Shown here piece by piece: positions 18,792-27,341 of a stretch of DNA of 64,000 bases. Origin of the DNA: JAABPW01 sp037132275. Its GTDB lineage: Bacteria > Verrucomicrobiota > Kiritimatiellia > CAIKKV01 > CAITUY01. The stretch is taken from assembly GCA_037132275.1 (NCBI GenBank), contig JBAXPK010000003.1, forward strand, positions 12,732 through 76,731, written 5' to 3'. The notes under the pieces are model-generated. The model saw only the letters and a list, made by a program, of their open reading frames with translations. It did not search any database and was not told the DNA's origin. The first letter of the stretch is position 1. Each line of letters starts with the position of its first letter. The position numbers and the translations under genes were made by a program.

Positions 18792-19811
18792 TTACTCTAT
18801 CAATTTCCCCTCGCGATGGGCGGAAATAAATTCAGCGCCAAACATATCCTCGCCTGTAAGGAGTGCCTGGGCGAGTTTAAAGGACTCGGACGTCGTATCC
18901 ACCGCCGCCAGAATTTTCGCGTTCATCTGGAGAGGATCCAGAATGCCGCTGTCGCCACCGGCTTCCACAACCATCCAGGTGAACACCTGATTGATCAGTT
19001 TGCGAGCCGGCATGCCAAACGAGACATTACTCAAGCCGCCACTGATATGAATTTCAGGGCCATAGGTCTTACGGATCGCCGACACGGCCTCGATAAAGGC
19101 CTGGGCGTTATTTGAGTCTGTTGCAATCGGGAACACCAGGGGATCAACAAACACATCGCCGCCACGGATACCAACCTTGTCGAGCATCGGCATCAACCGT
19201 TTGATATTGGCCAATCGCTGTTCCGTGTTAGAGGGTAGATCTTTCTCCCCAGCCGCCGAGGCAATCACCACCGCCTTGAATTCCGCCGCCACCGGAATGG
19301 ACTCATGACGTTCGAGCGAGACGGAATTCACCATCGGGTGCCCGCGTTTCGGGTCACAGGCTTCCAAGCCGGCCCGCAAAATGGCGGGATTTGAAGAGTC
19401 GATACTAAGCGGGAGTTTGCACGTCTCCTGCACCACCCCGGCCACCCATTTAATGGCTCGGCAGCGTTCGGGGATATCAGTGCTGAATTCATCAACATTC
19501 ACATCCAGAAAAGAGGCATCGGCGAACTCCTGACGCCGGGCCAGATACTGGAGGTAATCCACCGCTGCGGCTTTTCCTGAAGCATCCCCATACAAGCCCT
19601 GCCATACGGCCACGGCGCAATGTTTGATTTTGCCAGACTCCCAATCGGCGGTTTTTAAAAAATGTGACGGAATCGGCAACAACCGGGCATCCGTCTTTCC
19701 CCCATACGCAACGGCAAACCCACCCTGATCCAACGGCTTCACAAAATTTCCAGCCACTTTATAGACACGGGTACAATGGATGTTCTCCCCAACCACAATC
19801 AATTTATTCAT
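18792..19811 (-). CDS. pterin-binding (DHPS-like) methyltetrahydrofolate methyltransferase
   Basis: 339 residues with a TIM-barrel pterin-binding fold, related to AcsE/MtvB-type enzymes that move the methyl group of methyl-THF to a corrinoid protein. Visible signatures: GENIHCTRV at the start, DVNVDEFS and LPLSIDSSNP, and GGLSNVSFGMPARK, which carries the Asn of the AcsE-type GLSNVS motif. GGGAG lies 6 nt before the ATG at 19811. It is first in the operon with fhs and folD, which fits a methyl-branch role. It is about 75 residues longer than classical AcsE, mainly an N-terminal insertion (about residues 20-75), so the exact acceptor protein is uncertain. Confidence 0.8.
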   Translation of the reverse strand: MNKLIVVGENIHCTRVYKVAGNFVKPLDQGGFAVAYGGKTDARLLPIPSHFLKTADWESGKIKHCAVAVWQGLYGDASGKAAAVDYLQYLARRQEFADASFLDVNVDEFSTDIPERCRAIKWVAGVVQETCKLPLSIDSSNPAILRAGLEACDPKRGHPMVNSVSLERHESIPVAAEFKAVVIASAAGEKDLPSNTEQRLANIKRLMPMLDKVGIRGGDVFVDPLVFPIATDSNNAQAFIEAVSAIRKTYGPEIHISGGLSNVSFGMPARKLINQVFTWMVVEAGGDSGILDPLQMNAKILAAVDTTSESFKLAQALLTGEDMFGAEFISAHREGKLIE

Positions 19812-19902
19812 ACTTTTCTCCCGAATACTCTTTTCTAAAAGGTCGCACTCTCTCATATCATTAATGGGAGTTCAAGCTGATCGTCTCCAACCGAAATCCT
19901 CG

Positions 19903-20014
19903 GGGCGCATCTCCGAATTTTGGTACACGCCAAAGCGAAAAGAGGATTCAATAATCTCTTTGGGTTGAGATGGGGCCGATGGCTGGGGATATTCCAAAAC
20001 TCGGAGATGCGCCC
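19903..20014. repeat. 112-bp nested inverted-repeat element
   Basis: Outer arms 19903-19923 and 19994-20014 are inverted copies matching at 20 of 21 positions (GGGCGCATCTCCGA then R then TTTTGG). Inside is a second hairpin: AAGAGGATT, loop, AATCTCTT. The element sits between the methyltransferase and DUF151 genes and carries no reading frame. It could be a structured RNA, a terminator-like hairpin or a MITE-like remnant. Confidence 0.75.
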
Positions 20015-20040
20015 AAATCATAGACGGCTAGGCCACGCCT

Positions 20041-20625
20041 TCAATTCTTCCCGTGGGATTGCTCGTACTTCTTGATTTCATCCCGGATTGTTGCGGCCTC
20101 TTCATAGTGTTCCTCGGCAATGGCCTTTTCCATCTTGGCTTTCAAATGATCCAGAGGGGATGCCGACGTTGCGGCCGGGGCTGCGGTGCCGCCTTTGCCC
20201 TGGGCTTGTTCTTCACCAATACCGTCCTTGTTCTCCAGCACAACACCAACCTTGTTCATGACCGGTTGCGTCACATAAAGCGGGGCCGAACATCGCAGGG
20301 CCAGGGCTATCGCATCGCTGGGCCGGGCATCAATCTCACTCTCCACCCCATCATGCTCCAGCACCAGGACAGCGAAGAATGTGCTCTCAATCATATCCCG
20401 GACCACCACGCGCTTCAGGCGACACTCCATGGAATCGAGAACATTTTTGAATAGATCATGGGTCAGGGGGCGCGGAATCTGAACGTTATCCAGTTTCAAC
20501 GCTATGGACTGGGCTTCCGCCCCCCCGATAAATATCGGCACTGTCCGAGGGTCAGTTTCCCCTTTAAGCAAAACCACAAACCCCAAATTCGACAGCGACA
20601 ACCCGGCCACTTTTACATGAATCAT
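20041..20625 (-). CDS. bifunctional nuclease (DUF151) family protein with C-terminal UVR motif
   Basis: 194 residues. Residues 1-130 form the BFN/DUF151 domain (PIFIGGAEAQSIALKL; LTHDLFKNVLDSM; ESEIDARPSDAIALALR). Residues about 155-190 form a UvrB/UvrC-type UVR helix pair (LKAKMEKAIAEEHYEEAATI). The same pairing occurs in many bacteria. Nuclease activity is reported for plant homologues, while the bacterial role is poorly defined. The AGGTGA before the ATG supports the start. A Gly/Ala-rich linker joins the two parts. Confidence 0.85.
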   Translation of the reverse strand: MIHVKVAGLSLSNLGFVVLLKGETDPRTVPIFIGGAEAQSIALKLDNVQIPRPLTHDLFKNVLDSMECRLKRVVVRDMIESTFFAVLVLEHDGVESEIDARPSDAIALALRCSAPLYVTQPVMNKVGVVLENKDGIGEEQAQGKGGTAAPAATSASPLDHLKAKMEKAIAEEHYEEAATIRDEIKKYEQSHGKN

Positions 20626-20699
20626 AGATCACCTCATATTACGTCACAAACACAAGCCCGGTTCCTCCTCTTCACCCCGCCTTAACCAAGGCGATGAAG

Positions 20700-22676
20700 T
20701 CATGGAGTTTGCTGCAATTCCGGCTGGTAGACGGAAAGCCGGGCATATCCCATCCCCTTCAGCGAGCATATGGGATTGAAATTTTGGCGCTTCTTCCAGA
20801 TCAGGTTTGGCTCCAGAAGAACGTCTCCCGGCGTGAGATCACGATTCCAATTATCCTGAAGCTTGAAAATGCCCCGACGGCCCAAATGACGGTAAAAGGC
20901 GTCGGGACAGTAGATATGGGACGCCTCCCGACTTTGTGGCAAGGATCCCAGAAATCGTCGGAGCCGATCCCATGGCGGATTTATCATAGCCAGACGGGAC
21001 TCCGGCCTGCTGGCCCAAACCGCCCCGCCCCGCCCATAGATGAATGCGTCTCTCACCTCCGGGAGCGCCACGACGAGAGTGTGCCATCCAAACAGCAGCG
21101 CCAGAAAGGCCGCGATGCCGCGCGCCGCCAGGATCCGGCCTGCGGTCGCATCGCCAGCGGCCGGCAATCCACCCGCTGCGCCTATTGCAAACAAGGCCAG
21201 TACCGGGAATGCATTGCGCCAATCATAGCCGGTGGTCGGCAGCCACAACAGCGTGAAAACCAGACTCCCACACAGCAGGAGCAAAGCCGCACGCCGCCAC
21301 CGATACACGACCCCGACCAACAGCAGCAAGAGCAGAGAACCTGGCACATAATAGCGCAGTCCGTCGGTGGGCCCCAGCGCATAGCTGCCCGCAAAATCCG
21401 CCGCGCGCTCCATCAGGTGACCAAGCGTCAAGGCATACAAATCCTGCCTGGCCGGGTGGATCCTGAACATGTGCCAGTGCGGGTCTGATTCCACCAGTTC
21501 CGGGCGCCAATTGAGAAAAGCCTGATGAAGATAGAATGGCGCCAGCAACAGGACGGTCAGCAGGACGCACATGGCTAGAGTGGCCGCCAACCGAGTACGC
21601 CGGGAGGAGTCTTGCGCGGTCACCCAAGCCAATCCGCCCAGGATGCCCACCACCCACAGCACTCCGGTGGCCTTACTGAACCCGGCGGCGAAAAGTGCCA
21701 AGGCCATCACGCCGCCCGCCACCTTGGGTGTTCGTGCCGACCACCGGCCGTTGACGAAGGTCCACGCAACAGCAAGCGCTCCGAGCCCCAGCGACAGGGC
21801 GGGGATATCCGCATAACCGCTGATCAGCCAGTGACTCAACAGCGAATTGCCCAGCAGAAGCGCCAGCGCCAGCGGCCAGAACGCGCCTGCCTCGCATGAT
21901 ATGACGATGACACTGATCACGAGCAAGGCCGTAAACCCAATCCCAAAGCCGTGCAGCAGAAACTGCTCATGTGGCAGGCTGGTCATGAAGGTCCCTGCCG
22001 CCTTGTAAAACGCTGAATACAGCGTCGGCAAAAACTGCGGGTAACCGCCCATGAGATAGGTTCCCAGGCCATGCCGCTCAGCCATGTCACAGCCCCACTT
22101 ATCCCACGACACCACCGCATCGGGCCACATAAACGGCTGAAACACCGCGGCATGGAAGTGCCCGAGCAACACAAGCGTCACCACGGCTATCGCCACCCGC
22201 TCGACATTTCCCTGTCGCTGCCATGCATCCCGAATCGCCCCCATCCCTTTCAGCGGCGACGCATGCCTGAGCGCCCACGGCCCCGCAACGGCCCAGAAAG
22301 CGAGCCACGCATACAGGGTTACGGGAGTGTAGACGCCAGCAAAATACGCCAGGAAAAGTCCGGCGACCGACAGCGCCAGACTGAGCAACAGTCGGAGCAG
22401 CACGTTTAACAGGAAACCGTGCACGGTGAGAGAGAGCCACCGGACCAAGGCGCACCCTGGCAAGACTGCAAGGATGACGGCGATCGCGCCAAACCGCACA
22501 ACCGACAGCGTATGAGACAACGAAGGCCGGCATAACTCCACGCCCGTGACCATCAGCCCCGTCATCAAAGCCAGGAGCAGGAGTATCCAGGCTTCATCCC
22601 AGACCCTCGAGAGCCCGCCCCTAATGCATTGGATGTTTCCGTTCACGATGTTGGTTTCGATCTCAGGCTTTCGCAA
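20700..22676 (-). CDS. polytopic membrane protein, GT-C glycosyltransferase-like
   Basis: About 650 residues with 11-13 hydrophobic segments and a C-terminal soluble part of about 110 residues. The large first extracytoplasmic loop carries WPDAVVSWDKWG, an Asp in a position like the catalytic loop of GT-C (dolichyl-phosphate-mannose or ArnT-type) enzymes. No family was recognised with certainty. The reading frame begins at a TTG (22676); a GTG at 22643 is an alternative and neither has a good ribosome-binding site. Divergent from hydF. It may transfer sugars from a lipid carrier, but that is inference from topology. Confidence 0.7.
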   Translation of the reverse strand: MRKPEIETNIVNGNIQCIRGGLSRVWDEAWILLLLALMTGLMVTGVELCRPSLSHTLSVVRFGAIAVILAVLPGCALVRWLSLTVHGFLLNVLLRLLLSLALSVAGLFLAYFAGVYTPVTLYAWLAFWAVAGPWALRHASPLKGMGAIRDAWQRQGNVERVAIAVVTLVLLGHFHAAVFQPFMWPDAVVSWDKWGCDMAERHGLGTYLMGGYPQFLPTLYSAFYKAAGTFMTSLPHEQFLLHGFGIGFTALLVISVIVISCEAGAFWPLALALLLGNSLLSHWLISGYADIPALSLGLGALAVAWTFVNGRWSARTPKVAGGVMALALFAAGFSKATGVLWVVGILGGLAWVTAQDSSRRTRLAATLAMCVLLTVLLLAPFYLHQAFLNWRPELVESDPHWHMFRIHPARQDLYALTLGHLMERAADFAGSYALGPTDGLRYYVPGSLLLLLLVGVVYRWRRAALLLLCGSLVFTLLWLPTTGYDWRNAFPVLALFAIGAAGGLPAAGDATAGRILAARGIAAFLALLFGWHTLVVALPEVRDAFIYGRGGAVWASRPESRLAMINPPWDRLRRFLGSLPQSREASHIYCPDAFYRHLGRRGIFKLQDNWNRDLTPGDVLLEPNLIWKKRQNFNPICSLKGMGYARLSVYQPELQQTP

Positions 22677-22867
22677 AGATTTTGATAGCGCCGCGCTATA
22701 GCCGACGCCCTGTATTCACTGAGGCTCCGACAAAAAATCGCTTTTGCGGGGGTACGACACACGCCCATTGGGGCCGACCTGAATACGCGCTTTCATGGGG
22801 GACAGTGTGCAAAAATGGAATGGTGATGTCAAACCCGGCGGCCAACGCGATCTCATTCGTGCTTCAC

Positions 22868-22896
22868 TTGACTCCTCATAAGTCGAGGCGTATATT
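22868..22896 (+). promoter_or_regulatory. hydF promoter, likely leaderless start
   Basis: TTGACT (22868-22873), 17-nt spacer, TATATT (22891-22896). The next 7 bases lead directly to the ATG at 22904, so the expected transcript begins at or one base before the start codon. No ribosome-binding site lies at a usable distance. Confidence 0.65.
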
Positions 22897-22903
22897 TTTT
22901 CAC

Positions 22904-24157
22904 ATGTCTGTACTAGTGGAACGTGATCATATTGGGATTTTTGGCAAAATGAACTCGGGCAAGAGTTCGGTGATGAATTTGCTTACCCAACAAGAAACCT
23001 CAATCGTCGACCCGACACCCGGCACGACGGCCGATACCAAAATCGCCTTGCAAGAGATCCACGGCATTGGGCCGGTAAAACTGTTTGATACTGCCGGATT
23101 AGACGAAGCCGGGGAACTCGGCGAAAAGAAACGCCACAAGACGTTTAATGATATCAAGGAGTGCGATTTGGTGCTTTTGGTCATTGACCCGGAGACCCGG
23201 GACATCCGCACCGAACAGGAAGTCATTGAGAAAGCGCGCGATTTGGACAAACAAATTTTGATTGTCTACAATCATTTTAACAAGCCCCCTGCGACACAGG
23301 TCGAAGAAGCGTTGGACCTGCCCCGTTTCTACAAGACTATTCACATCGAAGCCAACCATGCCAAATACCGCTCCGAACTCATTGAGTTTATTTTAAAGAA
23401 TTATGCCCCGAAACAGGACAAAACCGAGTTGCTGCCTTTTGTTCAAAGAGACGAATACTATGTTCTGATTATCCCGATGGATGTCGAAACGCCGCCTGGC
23501 CGTTACTTGCGCCCCCAAGCCATGGTGGAAGAATATATCACCCGGCAATGGGCCTATCCGGTCTCGTTCCGTTTGGATTTAGGCAAAGCCCGCGGCACGA
23601 GAGGACAAGCCGAGGAAGAGCAAAAAAGGTTCCAGGGCTTTCTGAATAATTTTCAGAAACGCCCCAAAACAATGATTACCGACTCTCAAGCCATGGATAT
23701 CATGAAGGACTGGTGTCCCCAAGATATCGAATTAACCACCTTTTCGATCGTGATGATTAATTACTTCAGCCGCGGCAGACTCAACAAATTTGCCACGGGA
23801 GTGAAGGCACTCGAATCCTTGGAATCCGGGGACAAGGTTCTCATCGTCGAGGCTTGCCATCATTCGCGGATTGGCGAAGATATCGGCACGGTACAAATCC
23901 CGAAACATTTTGCACAACAATACCCAGGCGTCATAATTGAGCACAATTTTGGCCGCGAGTTCCAAGACAACAAACATCTAGAGCAATATAAACTAATCAT
24001 CCACTGCGGGGGTTGCATGATCAGCGCTCAAAAACTCCAGGCCCGCCTGCGTGACTTGGAAACCGTAGGCGTACCCATCACCAACTACGGCGTCATTCTC
24101 GCGTATCTGCAGGGGCCTGCGGCGCTGGAAAGAGTGCTCAGGCCTTTCAGCCTTTAG
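22904..24157 (+). CDS. hydF: [FeFe]-hydrogenase H-cluster maturation GTPase HydF
   Basis: HydF is the scaffold on which HydE and HydG build the diiron subcluster before delivery to the hydrogenase. 417 residues: an N-terminal Era-like GTPase domain (P-loop GKMNSGKSS, PGTT, DTAGLD), a dimerisation domain, and a C-terminal cluster-binding domain with the ligand pattern C-x-H (EACHHSRIGEDIG) and HCGGCM. The frame stays open about 75 codons upstream, but homologues begin at the HIGIFG strand and the promoter lies inside that extension, so 22904 is chosen. No hydE, hydG or hydrogenase gene is in the window. Its presence implies H2 metabolism in this organism. Confidence 0.93.
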   Translation: MSVLVERDHIGIFGKMNSGKSSVMNLLTQQETSIVDPTPGTTADTKIALQEIHGIGPVKLFDTAGLDEAGELGEKKRHKTFNDIKECDLVLLVIDPETRDIRTEQEVIEKARDLDKQILIVYNHFNKPPATQVEEALDLPRFYKTIHIEANHAKYRSELIEFILKNYAPKQDKTELLPFVQRDEYYVLIIPMDVETPPGRYLRPQAMVEEYITRQWAYPVSFRLDLGKARGTRGQAEEEQKRFQGFLNNFQKRPKTMITDSQAMDIMKDWCPQDIELTTFSIVMINYFSRGRLNKFATGVKALESLESGDKVLIVEACHHSRIGEDIGTVQIPKHFAQQYPGVIIEHNFGREFQDNKHLEQYKLIIHCGGCMISAQKLQARLRDLETVGVPITNYGVILAYLQGPAALERVLRPFSL

Positions 24158-24228
24158 CGGCTATTCATATTCAGTGACCCCAAACATGAAAATCGATCCG
24201 GCCCTGCCACCAGGTAAACTATTTCCTG

Positions 24229-25251
24229 TCAGGCCCGCTGGCGGTTTCTTTCCGTAAAAAGAATGATCCGATCCATCATCTTGACGACCCCGGCCGGGTC
24301 ATGCCCCACTGCGCTCTCCGCAGACAGCATCACATAATCCGTCCCATCAATTATGGCATTGGCCACATCCGTCGCCTCGGCCCGAGTGGGTAGACGATTC
24401 TCGACCATGCTCTCGAGCATCTGGGTGGCCGTGATTACCTGTTTGCCTGCAACATTACAGGCTCTGATGATTCGCTTCTGCATGATCGGAACTTCCCAGA
24501 TCGGTATCGAGACCCCCATATCCCCCCGGGCGACCATGACTCCGTCGACAACCTTAATAATGCCCTGAATATTGTGGATCCCTTCACGGTTCTCGATCTT
24601 GGCAATGACCTTCGGCTTAAAGGCGGACCCCTTCATCAATGCCCGAACGGCCAAAACATCCGCCGGACCGCGAATAAAGGACAGCGCCATGAAGTCCAGC
24701 TCATGATCCAGGCAGAATTGAATATTGGGCCGGTCATGCGCTGCCACACCCTTAAAGGGAATGTGAGCCCCAGGCACATTAACTCCCTTGCGCTCCTTGA
24801 TCGCCCCACCGATAAGGACGCGGGTCTTCAATCGGTCCTTCCCCACGCCTTCAACAACCAACGCGATATTGCCGTCATCAATAAAGAGCTCATGTCCCTT
24901 CCGGAACACGGACAGCGGCCCATGATAATCAAAAGGGATCACATCGCCATCCCCATGAACAGCCCGGGTTGTGAGCCATAAGATCTGCCGCTTTTTGACT
25001 TCAATAGGCTTTTCATCCTTCAGAAGGCCAATGCGTATGCGATGCCCCTCCAGATCCCCCATAATGCGAATGTGCCGGCGGTATTTCCTGTTTAGATGGC
25101 GGATAATCCGGATACGCGCAAGATGCTCATCCAGGGATCCGTGAGAGAAATTGATGCGCGCCACATCCATGCCGGCGAGCATCATTTTGCGCAATACCGT
25201 CTCGCTGGAGGAGGCGGGCCCAAGTGTGCAAATGATTTTTGTCCTGACCAT
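24229..25251 (-). CDS. pyk: pyruvate kinase lacking the C-terminal domain
   Basis: PEP plus ADP to pyruvate plus ATP. The start at 25251 (AGGAG 6 nt upstream) gives 340 residues. The A and B domains are complete: TKIICTLGPASSS, RINFSHGS, the B-domain about residues 70-160, KVIAKIENREG, VARGDMGVSIP (usually ARGDLG) and ATQMLESM with PTRAEATDVANAI. The chain stops shortly after VMLSAESAVG, so the C-terminal allosteric domain of about 120 residues is absent. There is no frameshift or continuation after the stop: the next 70 bp reach the convergent hydF end. It is likely active but without the usual effector-binding domain. Confidence 0.88.
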   Translation of the reverse strand: MVRTKIICTLGPASSSETVLRKMMLAGMDVARINFSHGSLDEHLARIRIIRHLNRKYRRHIRIMGDLEGHRIRIGLLKDEKPIEVKKRQILWLTTRAVHGDGDVIPFDYHGPLSVFRKGHELFIDDGNIALVVEGVGKDRLKTRVLIGGAIKERKGVNVPGAHIPFKGVAAHDRPNIQFCLDHELDFMALSFIRGPADVLAVRALMKGSAFKPKVIAKIENREGIHNIQGIIKVVDGVMVARGDMGVSIPIWEVPIMQKRIIRACNVAGKQVITATQMLESMVENRLPTRAEATDVANAIIDGTDYVMLSAESAVGHDPAGVVKMMDRIILFTERNRQRA

Positions 25252-25358
25252 GATCTCTCCTCTTTCACTCCTCAAGGAATGTGGAATGAACTCTACAAGC
25301 AATGCCCGACCTGTCAATAAAAACGGCCCGCCGTTCTTACATCAGGATGGAAGATGCC

Positions 25359-26666
25359 CTACACCTTCAGAAAAAGCCTAGGTATGCGCAAACGCTGGCG
25401 GCGGGTCTCACCCGGGATCAGGGCTGATTTGCGCTGCGGTTGCTCGTCACGGGCGGTCTGACGTCCCTGATTCAGAAATAATGACGGAGCAAAACTGAGG
25501 GTGTGCTTGCCGTACTGTTCGTTTACGGCATCGACAGCGGCGCTCAAGGCTTGCCGCTTCTCGATCTGGACGGGATCCTCAAAGAGGTCGAACTGTTGCT
25601 CTTTATCGGGTTCCAGTTTCCCCAGTACCACCATAGTCGCCCGGTAGGCGGCCCCCTGCTCTATCAGTTGATCAAACATTTCGCGGACGGCCGGCATGGC
25701 GTCACGCGTGACTGATACGGCCCGGCTCAACCGGATCTCAAGCCCTTCCTGGCGATAATCCTGCCGGCGCAACATCACCGAGACCTGCCGGGCGCGTAAT
25801 CGGTACCGTCTCGCCTTGATAAAGGCGGATTCAACATTGCGCACCAATTTGGCCCAGATAAACTCCGGATCCGTTGACGGCGCCGTAAAGGTCTTACATT
25901 TACTGATGGAGCAATAACTCGATTTTGCTTCCGTCGTCACCGGATAAAGGGAGGTGCCGCGTAACTCCCCCCACAATTCGCGGCCGATCTTTCCCATCAA
26001 GCGGTCGGCCCAGCCCTCGGGGCGGATTGCAAAATCATGCACAGTCCTCAGTCCATGCTTGGTCAGTAGCGCCACGGTGTTGGGGCCGAACCCCCAAACC
26101 TTTTCGAGTGGGATCTGCTTGAGGAAGCCTTCAATGTCGGTCCCAGGGATTGCCGTGAACCCCCTTGGTTTGCGGTACTTGGAGCCCAATTTGGCAAGGC
26201 TCTTGGTCAGGCTCAACCCGACTGAGACGGTGATGTCCAGTTCCGCCTGGATCTCGGCCTGAATTCGCAAGGCAATCTCCTCGTAGGAGGCGTGGTGGAC
26301 ACGGCGCAGCCCGGTGAGGTCGGCAAAACCTTCATCAATCGAATACTCCTCCACCATGGGAGTGTAGCGGCGGGCAATATCAAACATCCGCTTGGAATAA
26401 AGGCTGTAGGTCTCATAATCACTGGGCAGCACCTTTAGTTTCGGGCACATCCGAATCGCCTCATAAAGGGACAAACCGCGGGAGATCCCGAGCGCCTTGG
26501 CCTCATAGCTGGCACAGGCGATGATCCCCCGCTCCTTGCCTGTCACCACCGGTTGGCCCTTCAGATAGGGATGAATGGATTGCTCAACAGACGTAAAGAA
26601 CGCGTCACCATCAAAATGGATGATGGCGCACGGGTAAGAGTGAAGGGTAAAAGGAAACTCCGACAT
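25359..26666 (-). CDS. Y-family translesion DNA polymerase (UmuC/DinB-like)
   Basis: 435 residues. Catalytic acidic residues are in IIHFDGDAFFTSVEQ and EYSIDEGFADL. The steric-gate region, HhH thumb (LEKVWGFGPNTVALL) and little-finger domain follow. QQFDLFEDP near residue 375 fits the beta-clamp-binding motif. The C-terminal 60 residues are Arg/Gln-rich. It starts 2 bp after the LexA/UmuD-like gene, so the pair is translated from one message. Known role of such pairs: damage-inducible lesion bypass. UmuC-like or DinB-like assignment is open. Confidence 0.9.
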   Translation of the reverse strand: MSEFPFTLHSYPCAIIHFDGDAFFTSVEQSIHPYLKGQPVVTGKERGIIACASYEAKALGISRGLSLYEAIRMCPKLKVLPSDYETYSLYSKRMFDIARRYTPMVEEYSIDEGFADLTGLRRVHHASYEEIALRIQAEIQAELDITVSVGLSLTKSLAKLGSKYRKPRGFTAIPGTDIEGFLKQIPLEKVWGFGPNTVALLTKHGLRTVHDFAIRPEGWADRLMGKIGRELWGELRGTSLYPVTTEAKSSYCSISKCKTFTAPSTDPEFIWAKLVRNVESAFIKARRYRLRARQVSVMLRRQDYRQEGLEIRLSRAVSVTRDAMPAVREMFDQLIEQGAAYRATMVVLGKLEPDKEQQFDLFEDPVQIEKRQALSAAVDAVNEQYGKHTLSFAPSLFLNQGRQTARDEQPQRKSALIPGETRRQRLRIPRLFLKV

Positions 26667-26668
26667 GG

Positions 26669-27253
26669 TCAGGCATATTTCCGGATCACCGCCTTAACGA
26701 TGCCGCCGATGACCAGGGAGCGTTTCGGGCGGATGGATTTGTATTTGGAATTGGCGGGATCCAGCCGCACCCCCTCCCGGTCTTTCATGTAATACTTGAG
26801 CGTCCACTCGTCATCGACCTGGGCGACCACGATATCGTTCGGTTTTGGTGTGCCGCCCTTCTCCACCAACACCATGTCGCCCGGGATGATGCCGGCGGCA
26901 ATCATGGAATCCCCCTGCACGGTCAGCATGAAAGTCGCTTCCGGGCGGCGGATTAGAAGTTCATCAAGGCTCATGGTGTCGGCCAGTTCCTCCTCGGCCG
27001 GAGACGGAAACCCGGCTTGAACGGCCCCCAGCAGGCGCAATGTCCCGGTCAGTTTTCCGGTGGCCACGGCCCGCCCCTTCTTCCGCTCCAGGAACCCGAG
27101 CTCTTCCAGTTTCCTCAAGGCTCTGAAAACCGCATGCTTGGACTGATACCCGAAAAGTTCAAGCATCTCACCATAACCGGGCAGCCGCCTTTCCTGGCGC
27201 CAGAATTTCCGCAGATTGGCAACATGACTCTCCACATTCATGACCCTGGGCAT
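26669..27253 (-). CDS. LexA-like repressor / UmuD-type self-cleaving protein
   Basis: 194 residues. The N-terminal winged-helix-like part (about 5-65) is followed by an S24 peptidase domain with the cleavage site Ala80-Gly81 (VQAGFPSP), the nucleophile Ser116 in QGDSM and the general base Lys153 in EWTLKYY. The protein therefore has a LexA-type site and a DNA-binding head, but sits where UmuD would in a umuDC operon. GGAGG lies 7 nt before the ATG at 27253. The SOS box in its own promoter indicates autorepression relieved on DNA damage. Whether it is the main LexA or a dedicated repressor of the polymerase is not decidable here. Confidence 0.88.
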   Translation of the reverse strand: MPRVMNVESHVANLRKFWRQERRLPGYGEMLELFGYQSKHAVFRALRKLEELGFLERKKGRAVATGKLTGTLRLLGAVQAGFPSPAEEELADTMSLDELLIRRPEATFMLTVQGDSMIAAGIIPGDMVLVEKGGTPKPNDIVVAQVDDEWTLKYYMKDREGVRLDPANSKYKSIRPKRSLVIGGIVKAVIRKYA

Positions 27254-27278
27254 AATAGCCTCCTTTCACCATGCGAGA

Positions 27279-27307
27279 ATGATAAGGGAACCTTGGTTCA
27301 CTTACAA
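27279..27307 (-). promoter_or_regulatory. SOS-type promoter with GAAC-N4-GTTC operator
   Basis: Minus strand: -35 TTGTAA (27307-27302), 17-nt spacer, -10 TATCAT (27284-27279). The spacer contains GAACCAAGGTTC (27299-27288), which fits the GAAC-N4-GTTC core known for LexA operators in Gram-positive bacteria. Its position between -35 and -10 is a repressor position. Confidence 0.72.
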
Positions 27308-27341
27308 GAGAAAGAGGTAAACATAAAAACCCGGAGAGGGA

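Noticed and set aside
22682..22903. N-terminal extension of HydF by 74 codons
   Set aside because: It contains the promoter and does not resemble any part of HydF, whose homologues begin at the HIGIFG strand.
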